A stretch of DNA of 64,000 bases from Pseudomonadota bacterium (GTDB taxonomy: Bacteria; Pseudomonadota; Alphaproteobacteria; Azospirillales; Azospirillaceae): contig JAFAFA010000080.1 of assembly GCA_023423695.1 (NCBI GenBank), positions 1-64,000 of the forward strand, in the 5' to 3' direction. This document shows, piece after piece, positions 19,276 through 29,890 of this stretch. Positions within the stretch are counted from its first letter, which is position 1, and every line of letters starts with the position of its first letter. A program made the translations under genes and the position numbers. A model generated the notes under the pieces. The model had not been told where the DNA came from and did not search any database. It worked only from the letters and a program-made list of their open reading frames with translations.

Positions 19276-20685
19276 GTGAGCAGGCTCGTCGTCGTATCCA
19301 ACAGGGTGGCCCTGATGGAAGAGGGCAAACAGGCGGCCGGCGGCCTCGCCGTCGCCATCCTGGCGGCCCTGAAGAAGACCGGAGGCATCTGGTTCGGCTG
19401 GAGCGGGAATGTCGTCGACGGCGAGTCCCAGGCCGAACCGACCCGGACCGATGCCGGGAAACTGACCTACGCCACCCTCGATCTCGGCCGCCGCGACCAT
19501 GAGGAATATTACAACGGCTTCGCCAACCAGACCTTATGGCCGCTGTTCCATTACCGGCTGGGCCTGATCTCGGTGAACCGGCGGACGCGCGAGGGGTATG
19601 AACGGGTCAACGCCTATTTCGCCGACAAGCTGGAGCCGCTGCTGCGCCCGGACGACATGATCTGGGTCCACGACTATCACCTGATCCCCTTCGGCGACGA
19701 ACTGCGCCGCCGCGGCTGTTCGCAACGCATGGGCTTCTTCCTGCACACGCCCTTCCCGCCGCCGGAACTGCTGACCGCCCTGCCCAACCACCGCGACCTG
19801 ATCCGCGAGCTGTGCGCCTATGATCTGGTCGGCTTCCACACCGCCACCGACCTGCGCGGCTTCTGCGACTACATCCGCACCGAGACCGACGGCACGGTGG
19901 AGCAGCGCGGCGCCTATGGCAGCGCCATGATCCGCGCCTTCGGCCGCACCCTGATGGCGAAGGTCTTCCCCATCAGCATCGACACCGAGGCGCTGGAAAG
20001 CCTCGCCCGCACCGCCGGCCGCTCGCGCCAGGCCGAACGGCTGCGCGAGAGCCTGGTCGGCCGCCGGCTGATCATCGGCGTCGACCGGCTCGATTATTCC
20101 AAGGGCCTGCCGCAGCGCTTCGCCGCCTTCGAACAGCTTCTGGAAAGCTACCCGGAGCATTGCAACCGCGTGTCCTTCCTGCAGGTCGCCCCGCCGAGCC
20201 GCGAGGACGTGCCGGAATACATCGCCATCCGCCGCGAGCTGTCGGAGATGGCCGGCCGGATCAACGGCCGCTTCGCCGAGTTCGACTGGCAGCCGATCCG
20301 CTACCTGAACCGCAGTTTCGGCCAGCGCGTGCTGGCGGGCTTCTACCGGCTGGCGAATGTGGGTCTGGTCACGCCGCTGCGCGACGGCATGAATCTGGTC
20401 GCCAAGGAGTATGTCGCCTGCCAGGACGCCGACAATCCGGGCGTCCTGGTGCTGTCGCAGTTCGCCGGAGCCGCCCACGAGATGGCAGAGGCGCTGATCG
20501 TCAACCCTTTCGACATCGAGGGCGTCGGCGACGCGCTGCAGCGGGCGCTGACCATGCCGCTGGGCGAGCGCAAGGAACGCCACACCGCCCTGATGCGGAC
20601 GCTGCGGCGGCACGACATCAGCTGGTGGCGTGAAAGCTATGTGGACGCGCTGACCCGCGCACCGTATGACTTTCCGGTCACCTGA
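19276..20685 (+). CDS. otsA: alpha,alpha-trehalose-phosphate synthase (UDP/GDP-glucose-forming)
   Basis: Joins a nucleotide-activated glucose to glucose 6-phosphate, giving trehalose 6-phosphate, an osmoprotectant precursor. The 469-residue GT20 enzyme shows VVVSNRVALM at the start, GGIWFGWSG, the VHDYHLIPFGDELRRRG and GFFLHTPFPPPELL motifs, GVDRLDYSKGLPQRF and the donor-binding TPLRDGMNLVAKEYVACQ. The start is GTG 19276 with AAGGAG upstream, giving the usual MSRLVVVSNR. No trehalose-phosphate phosphatase (otsB) is next to it. An EcfG-type promoter precedes it, and glucokinase follows 30 bases later, so supply of glucose 6-phosphate may be co-regulated. Confidence 0.96.
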   Translation: MSRLVVVSNRVALMEEGKQAAGGLAVAILAALKKTGGIWFGWSGNVVDGESQAEPTRTDAGKLTYATLDLGRRDHEEYYNGFANQTLWPLFHYRLGLISVNRRTREGYERVNAYFADKLEPLLRPDDMIWVHDYHLIPFGDELRRRGCSQRMGFFLHTPFPPPELLTALPNHRDLIRELCAYDLVGFHTATDLRGFCDYIRTETDGTVEQRGAYGSAMIRAFGRTLMAKVFPISIDTEALESLARTAGRSRQAERLRESLVGRRLIIGVDRLDYSKGLPQRFAAFEQLLESYPEHCNRVSFLQVAPPSREDVPEYIAIRRELSEMAGRINGRFAEFDWQPIRYLNRSFGQRVLAGFYRLANVGLVTPLRDGMNLVAKEYVACQDADNPGVLVLSQFAGAAHEMAEALIVNPFDIEGVGDALQRALTMPLGERKERHTALMRTLRRHDISWWRESYVDALTRAPYDFPVT

Positions 20686-20715
20686 GCATCCGCCCTCCAT
20701 CCCAGATCCGGATCC

Positions 20716-21720
20716 ATGGCCGCCGACCTCACCCCCGCCGCTCCCGGCACCGCCGCCTCTCCCATCCTGGTCGCCGACATCGGCGCCACCAACGCGCGCT
20801 TCGGCCTGATCGACGGCCGGATGGTGCGCGAGGCGCGGGTGCTGCGCTGCGCCGACTACGCCTCGATCGAGGATGCGGCCACCGCCTACCTGTCGGCGGT
20901 CGGGCTGGCGGCGCCCGGCACGCCGGGCCGGCCGCGGCGCGGCGCCTTCGCGGTGGCGGGGCCTGTCACCGGCGACCACATCGCCATGACCAATCTGGTC
21001 TGGCAGTTCTCCGTCGGCCGGGTACGCGACGCCCTGGGGCTGGAGGGGCTGGTCGTCATCAACGACTTCACCGCCGTCGCCCTGTCGGTGCCGCGTCTGG
21101 CCGAGGATGATCGCCGGCAGGTCGGCGAGGGGACTCCGCAGCCGGGTGCCGTCGTCGCCGTGCTGGGGCCGGGCAGCGGGCTGGGCGTTTCGGGGCTGGT
21201 GCCGGGGGCGAATGGCCGCTGGACCGCGCTGTCGGGCGAGGGCGGCCATGTCACCATGGCGCCGATCAGCGACCGCGAGAGCGCCGTGCTGGGCCAGCTG
21301 CGCAAGGGCTTCGACCATGTCTCGGCCGAGCGGGTGCTGTCCGGCCCGGGCCTCGTCAACCTTTACAATGCCCTGTCGATTCTGGACGGGCGCGAACCGG
21401 CGGCCCTCACCCCCGCCCAGATCACCGACAACGCGCTGGCCGGAGCCGAGCCCCATTGCGTGGAGGCGGTGGAGATGTTCTGCGCCATGCTGGGGACCGT
21501 CGCCGGCAACCTCGCCTTGACGCTGGGCGCGCGGGGCGGCGTCTACATCGCCGGCGGCATCGTGCCCAGGCTGGGGGCGCTGTTCGCCCATTCCCGCTTC
21601 CGCAAGCGTTTTGCCGAAAAGGGCCGCATGCGCGACTTCCTGGCCCCGATTCCCACCTATGTCGTCACCCACGAGCTGCCGGCCTTCCTGGGCCTCGCCG
21701 AGGCCGCAGGGGCGGAGTGA
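20716..21720 (+). CDS. glk: glucokinase
   Basis: Phosphorylates glucose to glucose 6-phosphate with ATP in the cytosol. The 334-residue protein belongs to the bacterial Glk (ROK-unrelated) family: VADIGATNARFGLIDG near residue 18 (phosphate-binding), INDFTAVALSVPRL (catalytic Asp) near 115, LGPGSGLGVSGLVP near 150, and EGGHVTMAP. It starts 30 bases after otsA at ATG 20716, behind a short Ala/Pro-rich N-terminal extension, and is likely cotranscribed. Together the pair links glucose uptake to trehalose. Confidence 0.95.
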   Translation: MAADLTPAAPGTAASPILVADIGATNARFGLIDGRMVREARVLRCADYASIEDAATAYLSAVGLAAPGTPGRPRRGAFAVAGPVTGDHIAMTNLVWQFSVGRVRDALGLEGLVVINDFTAVALSVPRLAEDDRRQVGEGTPQPGAVVAVLGPGSGLGVSGLVPGANGRWTALSGEGGHVTMAPISDRESAVLGQLRKGFDHVSAERVLSGPGLVNLYNALSILDGREPAALTPAQITDNALAGAEPHCVEAVEMFCAMLGTVAGNLALTLGARGGVYIAGGIVPRLGALFAHSRFRKRFAEKGRMRDFLAPIPTYVVTHELPAFLGLAEAAGAE

Positions 21721-21891
21721 GCGCCGCGCCAGGGGAGCAAAGGAGGGTGCGGCGTATCGCGCCTCCATCGGTGGTTGCCCCTATTGCGCCACTTGTTGCT
21801 TGAACCGGTGGGATCGCCCCCACATGGTTGTTCCGATCCCTTTGCGGATCCGATCGGAACGCCATCCCACCGGAAGCCCCCAGTAAAAGCC

Positions 21892-22284
21892 ATGTCCACC
21901 GACCTTCGTGTCCGCTTCATGCACCCGTCGGGCGCCATCGGCCCCGGCAAGATCGCGCTGCTGGAAGCCATCGACCGCACCGGCTCCATCTCCGCCGCGG
22001 CGCGGTCGCTGGACATGACCTTCCGGCGCGCCTGGTTCCTGGTGGAGACGATGAACACCGCCTTCCGCGAGCCGGTGATCCGCACCAGCGTCGGCGGCCG
22101 CGAGGGCGGCGGGGCCGGCCTGACTCCGCTGGGGCAGGAGGTGGTCGCCCGCTACCGCCGCATGCAGGAGGATGCCCACAAGGCCGCCGAGCCGCACCTG
22201 CGCTGGCTGGACGAGATGCTGAAGGAAGAACAGGCCGAGGACCGGCAGCCCGAAGACGAGGGCAGGACCCCGCCGGCCGGCTGA
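21892..22284 (+). CDS. ModE-like winged-helix regulator without molybdate domain
   Basis: A 130-residue protein that matches the N-terminal DNA-binding part of ModE-type, LysR-like regulators: GPGKIALLEAIDRTGSISAAARSLDM (cut into IGPGKIALLEAIDRTGSI and AAARSLDMTFRRAW), followed by NTAFREPVIRTSVGGREGGG and LTPLGQEVVARYRRMQ. The two C-terminal molybdate-binding domains of full ModE are absent and only a short acidic tail follows. Such short versions occur near molybdenum genes and elsewhere; nap lies 11 kb away. The start at ATG 21892 is the only ATG at the domain edge; the ribosome binding site is weak. Confidence 0.82.
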   Translation: MSTDLRVRFMHPSGAIGPGKIALLEAIDRTGSISAAARSLDMTFRRAWFLVETMNTAFREPVIRTSVGGREGGGAGLTPLGQEVVARYRRMQEDAHKAAEPHLRWLDEMLKEEQAEDRQPEDEGRTPPAG

Positions 22285-22590
22285 CCGTTCGATTTGCGAG
22301 CCAAGTCATCGGCTTGGCCGCATCAAGTTATCGGCAAAGACCACCGAAACATTGCAGCTGGTTTTTTCTTCCATGCGCGCGGTGCAGCCCTGGGCAACGG
22401 GAAGCCCGGTGGTGCGGCGGGGCGCCGCACCGTACATAATGGTTCCGTTGCAGCTTGGCCCCAGCGTGGCCGACCGGCAACAGATGCTCTTTCCAGGACG
22501 CCTTCCGCCTTCTTCCGAACGGGCCGCTTCAGCGGCGCCGTGCGGCATCCTTGCGCCCTTCAGCCACCGCCCTCCCGAGCCACCGCCGCC
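22285..22590. other. intergenic region before the YgjV-family gene
   Basis: A small hairpin (GCCAAG / CTTGGC near 22301-22316) right after the ModE-like gene may be its terminator. The remaining sequence shows no recognisable gene. Confidence 0.35.
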
Positions 22591-23166
22591 ATGCTGTCCC
22601 TCCCCCTGCCCGTCACCGCCGCCGATGCCTTCGGTGCGGCCGCCTTCGCCGGTTCGTGCCTGTGGCCGCTGATGAAGAAGCGCCGTGCCCTGCTGGCCGG
22701 GCAGGCGGCAGCCAACCTGATGTTCATCATCCACTATGTGCTTCTGGGCGCCCACACCGCGGCGGCGCTGTGCCTGCTGGTGGTGACGCAGGCCCTGGTG
22801 GCGATGCCGGAGGGGCGCAGCCGCTGGCAGACCGCGGCCTTCGCCGCCACGGTGCCGGCCATCGCGGCGATCGCCGTCCTCACCTGGTCGGGACTGCCCT
22901 CAGCGCTGTCCAGCCTGGGCATCACCTTCTCCACGCTGGCGCGCTGGCAGTCGGACGCGGTGCGCATGCGCCTGCTGCTGCTGGTTGCCGGCGCCTTCTG
23001 GATCAGCCACAACGCGCTGGTGATGTCGCCCTTCGGCATGGCGTCGGACCTCTTCAGCGCCGCCGCCAACCTGCTGCGCCTGCGCGGCGAGCGCCGCAAG
23101 GACGCTCCGCTGGCGGCCGCCACGGCGAACGCCAATGCGACGCCGAAGGGTCTTGCCGCCGCCTGA
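22591..23166 (+). CDS. YgjV-family inner membrane protein
   Basis: A 191-residue multi-pass membrane protein of unknown function. The segment AAFAGSCLWPLMKKRRALLAG followed by NLMFIIHYVLLGAHTAA (cut for length: the first spans residues about 15-35) is typical of the YgjV family, and GITFSTLARWQSDAVRMR and WISHNALVMSPFG also fit. About five to six hydrophobic helices are seen, with a short charged C-terminal tail. The ATG at 22591 is chosen because it begins the conserved region; no strong ribosome binding site was seen. Function is not known. Confidence 0.78.
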   Translation: MLSLPLPVTAADAFGAAAFAGSCLWPLMKKRRALLAGQAAANLMFIIHYVLLGAHTAAALCLLVVTQALVAMPEGRSRWQTAAFAATVPAIAAIAVLTWSGLPSALSSLGITFSTLARWQSDAVRMRLLLLVAGAFWISHNALVMSPFGMASDLFSAAANLLRLRGERRKDAPLAAATANANATPKGLAAA

Positions 23167-23361
23167 CGACAGCGGCTCAGAGCTGCCTCGCATGACCGGG
23201 CTAATGCCTCCGGATGGGTCCCGCCTGTCCGGAGGCGGTCGAATTGGGCACTGGCGCACCGGCACGCTCCCGCCTAAAAGGAGCCAGATGCGCCGCAGGG
23301 CGCAGTGCAACAAGGCGCCTCGCGGCGCCCCGCCACGGCAGCGACGAAGGGCAGCCCATTC

Positions 23362-23940
23362 ATGCTGAAGCGTCTCTACGACTGGACCATGGCCAAGGCC
23401 GCGTCGAAGGATTCGACCAAGTGGCTGGCCGGGGTGTCCTTCGCCGAAAGCTCATTCTTCCCGCTGCCGCCGGACCTGCTGCTGGTGCCGATGGTCATCG
23501 CCAACCGCAAGGCGGCCTGGAAGCTGGCGACGATCTGCACGCTGGCCTCGGTGGTCGGCGGCGTCGCCGGCTACATGATCGGCTATTTCCTGTACGAGAC
23601 CATCGGCCGCTGGGTGATCGAGTTCTACCACCTGACCGACAAGTTCGAGCAGCTGCGCCAGACCTTCGTCGAGTACGGGGCGGAGATCCTGATCATCAAG
23701 GGCATGACGCCCATCCCCTACAAGCTGCTGACCATCACCGCAGGTGTCGCGCATCTGCCGCTGTGGGTGTTCATCGGCGCCTCGATCATCTCGCGGTCGA
23801 TGCGCTTCTATCTGGTCGCAGCGCTGCTGTACTTCTTCGGCCCGCCGATCCGCGCCTTCATCGAGAAGCGTTTGACGCTCGTCACCAGTGTGTTCGCGGT
23901 GGCGCTGATCGGCGGCTTCCTGGTGGTGAAGCTGCTGTAA
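23362..23940 (+). CDS. YqaA-family (DedA-related) membrane protein
   Basis: A 192-residue polytopic inner-membrane protein of the DedA/VTT superfamily, probably involved in lipid or envelope homeostasis. It shows SFAESSFFPLPPDLLLVPM near residue 29 (the hallmark E and P residues), a Gly-rich helix VVGGVAGYMIGYFLYETIG, and IIKGMTPIPYKLLTITAG near residue 112. The first ATG of the family-like sequence (MLKRLYDWTMAKA) is at 23362 with GAAGG upstream; the frame continues upstream to 23305 without similarity. The TrmH-type gene follows 33 bases later. Confidence 0.85.
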   Translation: MLKRLYDWTMAKAASKDSTKWLAGVSFAESSFFPLPPDLLLVPMVIANRKAAWKLATICTLASVVGGVAGYMIGYFLYETIGRWVIEFYHLTDKFEQLRQTFVEYGAEILIIKGMTPIPYKLLTITAGVAHLPLWVFIGASIISRSMRFYLVAALLYFFGPPIRAFIEKRLTLVTSVFAVALIGGFLVVKLL

Positions 23941-23973
23941 CCCGCCGCCCTATTTCAGACAGACAGGACCTCC

Positions 23974-24825
23974 ATGCCTCCGCGCGGGCGCCCGCCCCAT
24001 CCCAGCCGCGCCCGCCCCCGGACCGCCGCCGCCGCCTCTATTCCCGCCGCCGAGCCCGCCGAATCGCGCAAGCTGTTCCGCGTCGCCGGGCTGGCTGCCG
24101 TCTCCGCCCTGTTCGCCCATGAGCCGGAGCGGGTCGAGCGCCTGTTCTTCGACGAGCGGCTGAAACCGGCGGTCGGGGCCTTCTGCAAGGCGATGGCGGC
24201 CGCCCGCAAGCCCTACCGTATGGTGGAGGGCGAGGAGCTGGCGAAGGTCGCCGGCACCGTCCTGCATGGCGGGGTGGTGGCGCTGATGGCGCCGCGCAGC
24301 GTGCCGCTGTTCGATCCGGAGGTCGCGCGCCGCGCCGGGGAACCGCTGCTGATCCTCGACGGCGTCGGCAATCCGCACAATCTGGGCGCCATCCTGCGCA
24401 CCGCCGCCTTCTTCGGCCTGCCGCGAGTCCTGGTCTCCGACCATCCCGGCCAGGCCCTGCCCTCGGAGGCCGCCTACCGCGTGGCGGAGGGCGGGTTCGA
24501 GTGGGTGACGCTGGAACGCGCCCCCGCCCTGCCCGCCCTGCTGAAGCGGCTGCGCACCAGCCACCGGGTCTTCGGCACGGCGCTGGACCAGTCGCGCCCG
24601 ACCGTCGATGCCGGGGCTCTGACCGGCTGGCGCGGCCTCGCCAATTCCAAGATGCAGAATACCAAACCGCCCGCCGTCATCCTGGGCAACGAGGAGGATG
24701 GCATCCCGCCGGCCACGCTCGCGGCCTGCGAGGCGGTGCTGACCATCCCCGGCAGCGGGCGCGTCCAGTCGCTGAACGTCGCCGCCACCGCCGCCATCCT
24801 CATCCACGCCCTGGCGACGGGCTGA
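23974..24825 (+). CDS. TrmH/SpoU-family RNA 2'-O-methyltransferase
   Basis: Transfers methyl from S-adenosylmethionine to a ribose 2'-OH in rRNA or tRNA. The 283-residue protein has an N-terminal substrate-binding segment (about 25-105) and the knotted catalytic domain with the three family motifs: ILDGVGNPHNLGAILRTAAF near residue 127, ILGNEEDGIP near 233, and IPGSGRVQSLNVAATAAILI near 255. The Pro/Ala/Arg-rich first 30 residues are not conserved. The specific target nucleotide cannot be assigned. It follows the YqaA-type gene by 33 bases. Confidence 0.92.
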   Translation: MPPRGRPPHPSRARPRTAAAASIPAAEPAESRKLFRVAGLAAVSALFAHEPERVERLFFDERLKPAVGAFCKAMAAARKPYRMVEGEELAKVAGTVLHGGVVALMAPRSVPLFDPEVARRAGEPLLILDGVGNPHNLGAILRTAAFFGLPRVLVSDHPGQALPSEAAYRVAEGGFEWVTLERAPALPALLKRLRTSHRVFGTALDQSRPTVDAGALTGWRGLANSKMQNTKPPAVILGNEEDGIPPATLAACEAVLTIPGSGRVQSLNVAATAAILIHALATG

Positions 24826-24833
24826 AGGCCCGC

Positions 24834-25292
24834 TTACCCGAGCATCAGGATCAGCACCACCGCAACCGCGGCGACCGACGCCAGCGGCAGCAGTTCAACG
24901 CCGTTGCGTGTCCAGGTCGGCGCGGCGTGGTGATGGCCCGCATGGCCGTTCGCGATGTCGTCGGCCCAGCCATGGCGCGACGGCACCGCACCCGGCGCCG
25001 AGACCGCCGGCGCCGCCGGGCTGGCCATGTCCACCACGCCGTCGCCACGACGGTACTCGCCGGCCTGCCGGGCCAGCGCCGGGTTGGGGCGGCCCTGCAT
25101 CAGGCGGGAATCGTCCAGTTCGACCTCGACACCGGCCGCCTCGACCCGCTCGATCACCGCGGCGGTTTCCTCCGGCGTCATGGTGTCCACGGGCAGGATG
25201 CCCCCCAGCGCCTCGGCGCTCAGGCGGTTGCCGTTGCGGCGGCCATGCTCGATCAGCGATTCGACGAGGCGATCGTCGGTGGTGCTCGCCAT
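24834..25292 (-). CDS. tail-anchored protein with sigma-70 region 1.1-like domain
   Basis: A 152-residue protein with an unusual layout. Residues about 8-60 (ESLIEHGRRNGNRLSAEALG, then PVDTMTPEETAAVIERVEAA and GVEVEL) resemble region 1.1 of primary sigma factors in pattern and spacing, namely LI-x-G-xxxG, a P-D-E-like turn, and a closing ELGIEVV-like strand. A low-complexity Ala/Pro/His-rich linker follows, and the last 20 residues (PLASVAAVAVVLILMLG) form a single hydrophobic segment with no following cytosolic part. Region 1.1 normally masks DNA-binding parts of sigma. The ATG at 25292 has AAGGAGAG 6 bases upstream. Function is unknown; possibly binds RNA polymerase or sigma at the membrane. 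Confidence 0.7.
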   Translation of the reverse strand: MASTTDDRLVESLIEHGRRNGNRLSAEALGGILPVDTMTPEETAAVIERVEAAGVEVELDDSRLMQGRPNPALARQAGEYRRGDGVVDMASPAAPAVSAPGAVPSRHGWADDIANGHAGHHHAAPTWTRNGVELLPLASVAAVAVVLILMLG

Positions 25293-25473
25293 GGTGACTC
25301 TCCTTTCTCAAGTTCCTCCTGGCTCACAGGGTCAAACGCACGGAAACGCCCGAAGGTCCCCAAAACCGACGGGCAGGCATAGACAGCCGGTCCTGCGCCA
25401 TCTTGCCGCGGCCGGGCCGCCACCCGACATAAGGGGTCCCTCCAACGGATCGCTACTGATGGGAGACCCGACC

Positions 25474-26115
25474 ATGCTGGGGCATTTCATGCGCAAGCCG
25501 CCGACGCTGCCGACGCCGGAGGAGGCGCTGCCCGGCCGCGACCGACCCGTTCCGGTGCCCGACCAGCATCACGTCAACGGCCACCGCCTCGCACCGCCCT
25601 ACCCGCCCGGACTGGAGGTCATCGACCTCGGGCTCGGCTGTTTCTGGGGGGCTGAGCGCAAGTTCTGGCAGGTTCCCGGCGTCTGGGTGACCGCCGTCGG
25701 CTACCAGGGCGGCCACACCCCGAATCCGACCTATGAGGAGGTCTGCTCCGGCCGCACCGGTCACACCGAGGCGGTGCGCGTGGTCTACGACCCGGCCATG
25801 GTGACGGCCGAGGATCTGCTGCGCGTCTTCTGGGAATCGCACGACCCGACCCAGGGCATGCGCCAGGGCAACGACGTCGGCACACAGTACCGCTCGGCCG
25901 TCTACACCCACAGCCCCGCCCAGAAGGCGGCGGCGGAGGCGACGCTGGCCGCCTATCAGGACCGGCTGGCCCAGGCCGGATACGGCCCGATCACCACCGA
26001 GATCCGCGAGGCCCCGCCCTTCTACTTCGCGGAAGGCTACCACCAGCAGTATCTCGCCAAGAACCCCAACGGCTACTGCGGCCTAGGCGGCACCGGCGTC
26101 ACCTGCGCGGCCTGA
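25474..26115 (+). CDS. msrA: peptide-methionine (S)-S-oxide reductase
   Basis: Repairs oxidised methionine (S-sulfoxide) in proteins, using thioredoxin. The 213-residue protein contains the catalytic GLGCFWGAERKFW (nucleophilic Cys near residue 50), VGYQGGHTPNPTYEEVCSG, and GNDVGTQYRSAVY motifs. A C-terminal GYCGLGGTGVTC supplies probable resolving cysteines, as usual for this family. A 42-residue extension precedes the domain. ATG 25474 is chosen because GGGAG lies 8 bases before; an in-frame ATG at 25459 is less well placed. Confidence 0.95.
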   Translation: MLGHFMRKPPTLPTPEEALPGRDRPVPVPDQHHVNGHRLAPPYPPGLEVIDLGLGCFWGAERKFWQVPGVWVTAVGYQGGHTPNPTYEEVCSGRTGHTEAVRVVYDPAMVTAEDLLRVFWESHDPTQGMRQGNDVGTQYRSAVYTHSPAQKAAAEATLAAYQDRLAQAGYGPITTEIREAPPFYFAEGYHQQYLAKNPNGYCGLGGTGVTCAA

Positions 26116-26269
26116 TGAAGCCCCGGTAAAAGCCGGATTGCGGCACACCCGCCGGGCTTGGCCCTTGCGGTTGCGCCGCACCGGCCCTTGCGGGTATGGT
26201 TCCGGCGGCTCTTGAAAGCTCCGGCGGCGTTACCCCCGCCGGAGCGCCGCCCGTCCAGCTGCGATTGTC

Positions 26270-26799
26270 ATGACCAAGGAAAGAACCGAGCTGGCGACGC
26301 CGTCCCTCAGCGGCCTGCTCGAATTCTGGCTCACCAAATCCGTCGCCGGCCGGCCGCCGGTCCCCAGCAGCATCTCCCCGGCCGATCTGCGGCCGTGGAA
26401 GGACAACATCGTCGTGTTCGAGGTGATCGGGGAGGAATCCGGCACCTTCGTCTATTCCTATTACGGCAAGGCGCTGGTCGCGGCCTTCGGCCAGTCGCGC
26501 CTGGGCGCCACGCTGGACGATCTGCCGCCGGAACAGCGCGCCGTGCTGCAGCCGGAATACGAGACGGTGCGCCGCGAACGGCTGCCCGTCGCCCGTGTCC
26601 ACACCGCCGTCTTCGGCGGTCGCAGCCGCAGCTTCGAACGGCTGGTCCTGCCGATGTCCAGCGACGGGGTCGGCATCGACAAGCTGCTGGTCGCCGCCTA
26701 CGAGATGACGCCGCGCGAACTGGCGGCCCGCCCGCCTCTGCCGGGAGGCTCCTCCTCCGGTCCAGTCCCCCTCACCGTTCAGAAGCCGGGAGCCTCGGC

Positions 26800-26803
<4 letters not shown>
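26270..26803 (+). CDS. PAS_5-type domain protein
   Basis: A 177-residue soluble protein with one PAS-like domain of the PAS_5 type, seen as LLEFWLTKSVAGRPPVPSSI, LRPWKDNIVVFEVIGEESG and FVYSYYGKALVAAFGQSRLG. Similar PAS_5 proteins are numerous in Azospirillum-type genomes and their roles are largely unknown. A gene with a comparable domain lies at 37933-38760. The stop codon overlaps the next start (ATGA at 26800-26803), so its translation is coupled to the FtsK-type gene. No enzymatic output domain is present. Confidence 0.75.
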
Positions 26804-28728
<1,925 letters not shown>

Positions 28729-28756
28729 TCCCCTCTCTCCCGCAGTGAGACTCCCC

Positions 28757-29257
28757 ATGGACCCCAAGCCGCATTTCGAAACCCTCGCCCGCTACAACCG
28801 CTGGGCCAACAGCCGCCTGTACGACGCCGCGGCGCAGTTGTCCGACGCGCAGTTCCGCGAGGACCGCGGCGCCTTCTTCCGCTCGATGCGCGGCACGCTG
28901 AACCACATCCTGGTCGCCGACCGGGTGTGGCTGGAGCGGATCGAAGGCGCCGGGCCGAAGCCATCGGCGCTCGACGAAATCCTGTTCGACGACTTCGCCG
29001 GCCTCCGTGCCGCCCGCGAGGCGGAGGACGAGCGCATCCTGCGCGTGCTGGCCGCCACGCGAGCGGAGCGGTTCGAGTCGGTCCTCTCCTACCGCAGCAT
29101 GGCGGGCACGGCCCATGAGCTTCCCTTCGCCCAGGTGCTGACCCACGTCTTCAACCACCAGACCCACCATCGCGGGCAGGCCCACGGCCTGTTGAGCCAG
29201 TTCGGGCTGGAAGCCCCGTCCATCGACTTCGTTTATTTCCTGCTGGAGTCGAAATGA
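28757..29257 (+). CDS. DinB-family protein
   Basis: A 166-residue four-helix-bundle protein of the DinB superfamily, several members of which are metal-dependent thiol S-transferases. The probable metal ligands are the His in GTLNHILVADRVWLER near residue 48 and the pair in HVFNHQTHHRGQ near residue 135. The substrate is unknown. ATG 28757 fits the usual start; the stop overlaps the PPOX gene start (ATGA), so the two are likely translated together. Confidence 0.88.
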   Translation: MDPKPHFETLARYNRWANSRLYDAAAQLSDAQFREDRGAFFRSMRGTLNHILVADRVWLERIEGAGPKPSALDEILFDDFAGLRAAREAEDERILRVLAATRAERFESVLSYRSMAGTAHELPFAQVLTHVFNHQTHHRGQAHGLLSQFGLEAPSIDFVYFLLESK

Positions 29258-29868
29258 GCCGCCCCATCACCGACCTCGCCGCGCTGGAAGCCCTGTATGG
29301 CGAACCGGTCGCCGCCTCCATCGCCAAGGAGGTGCCGGCGCTGACCTCCGGCTACCGCGCACTGATCGAGGCGTCGCCCTTCTTCGTTCTCGCCACCAGC
29401 GGGCCGGGCGGGCTGGACGCCTCGCCGCGCGGCGACGGGGCGGGCTTCGTCCGGGTGGCGGACGACCGCACCCTGCTGATCCCCGACCGCCGCGGCAACA
29501 ACCGCATCGACAGCCTGCGCAACATCCTGGCCGATCCGCGCGTCGGGCTGCTGTTCCTGGTGCCGGGGCTGAACGAAACCCTGCGCGTCAACGGCCGCGC
29601 GGTGATCGACACCGACCCTGCGCTGTGCGAGAGCTTCGCCGTCGACGGCAAGGCGCCGAAATCGGTGCTGGTGGTCACCATCGAGACGGTGTTCTTCCAG
29701 TGCTCCCGCGCCCTGCTCCGTTCCCACCTGTGGGACCCGGCGGCGCAGGTACAGCGTGCCAGCCTGCCGTCGGTTGGGTCGCTGCTGGCGGAGGCCAGCG
29801 CCGGGCGCGAGGGCGGAGACGCCTACGACCGTTCTCTGGCGGAGCGGATCCCGAAGTCGCTTTACTGA
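29254..29868 (+). CDS. pyridoxamine 5'-phosphate oxidase-family flavin protein
   Basis: A 204-residue FMN-binding split-barrel protein. It shows FFVLATSGPGGLDASPRGDG near residue 43, FVRVADDRTLLIPDRRGNNR near residue 66, and VGLLFLVPGLNETLRVNGRA near residue 95, a pattern matching the DR2398-like subgroup of pyridoxamine-phosphate-oxidase-related proteins. The substrate is unknown, and it is probably not the PLP synthesis enzyme itself. It is coupled to the upstream DinB gene by a 4-base overlap. Confidence 0.85.
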   Translation: MSRPITDLAALEALYGEPVAASIAKEVPALTSGYRALIEASPFFVLATSGPGGLDASPRGDGAGFVRVADDRTLLIPDRRGNNRIDSLRNILADPRVGLLFLVPGLNETLRVNGRAVIDTDPALCESFAVDGKAPKSVLVVTIETVFFQCSRALLRSHLWDPAAQVQRASLPSVGSLLAEASAGREGGDAYDRSLAERIPKSLY

Positions 29869-29890
29869 GCGTCCGCCTTCACTGAACCCT

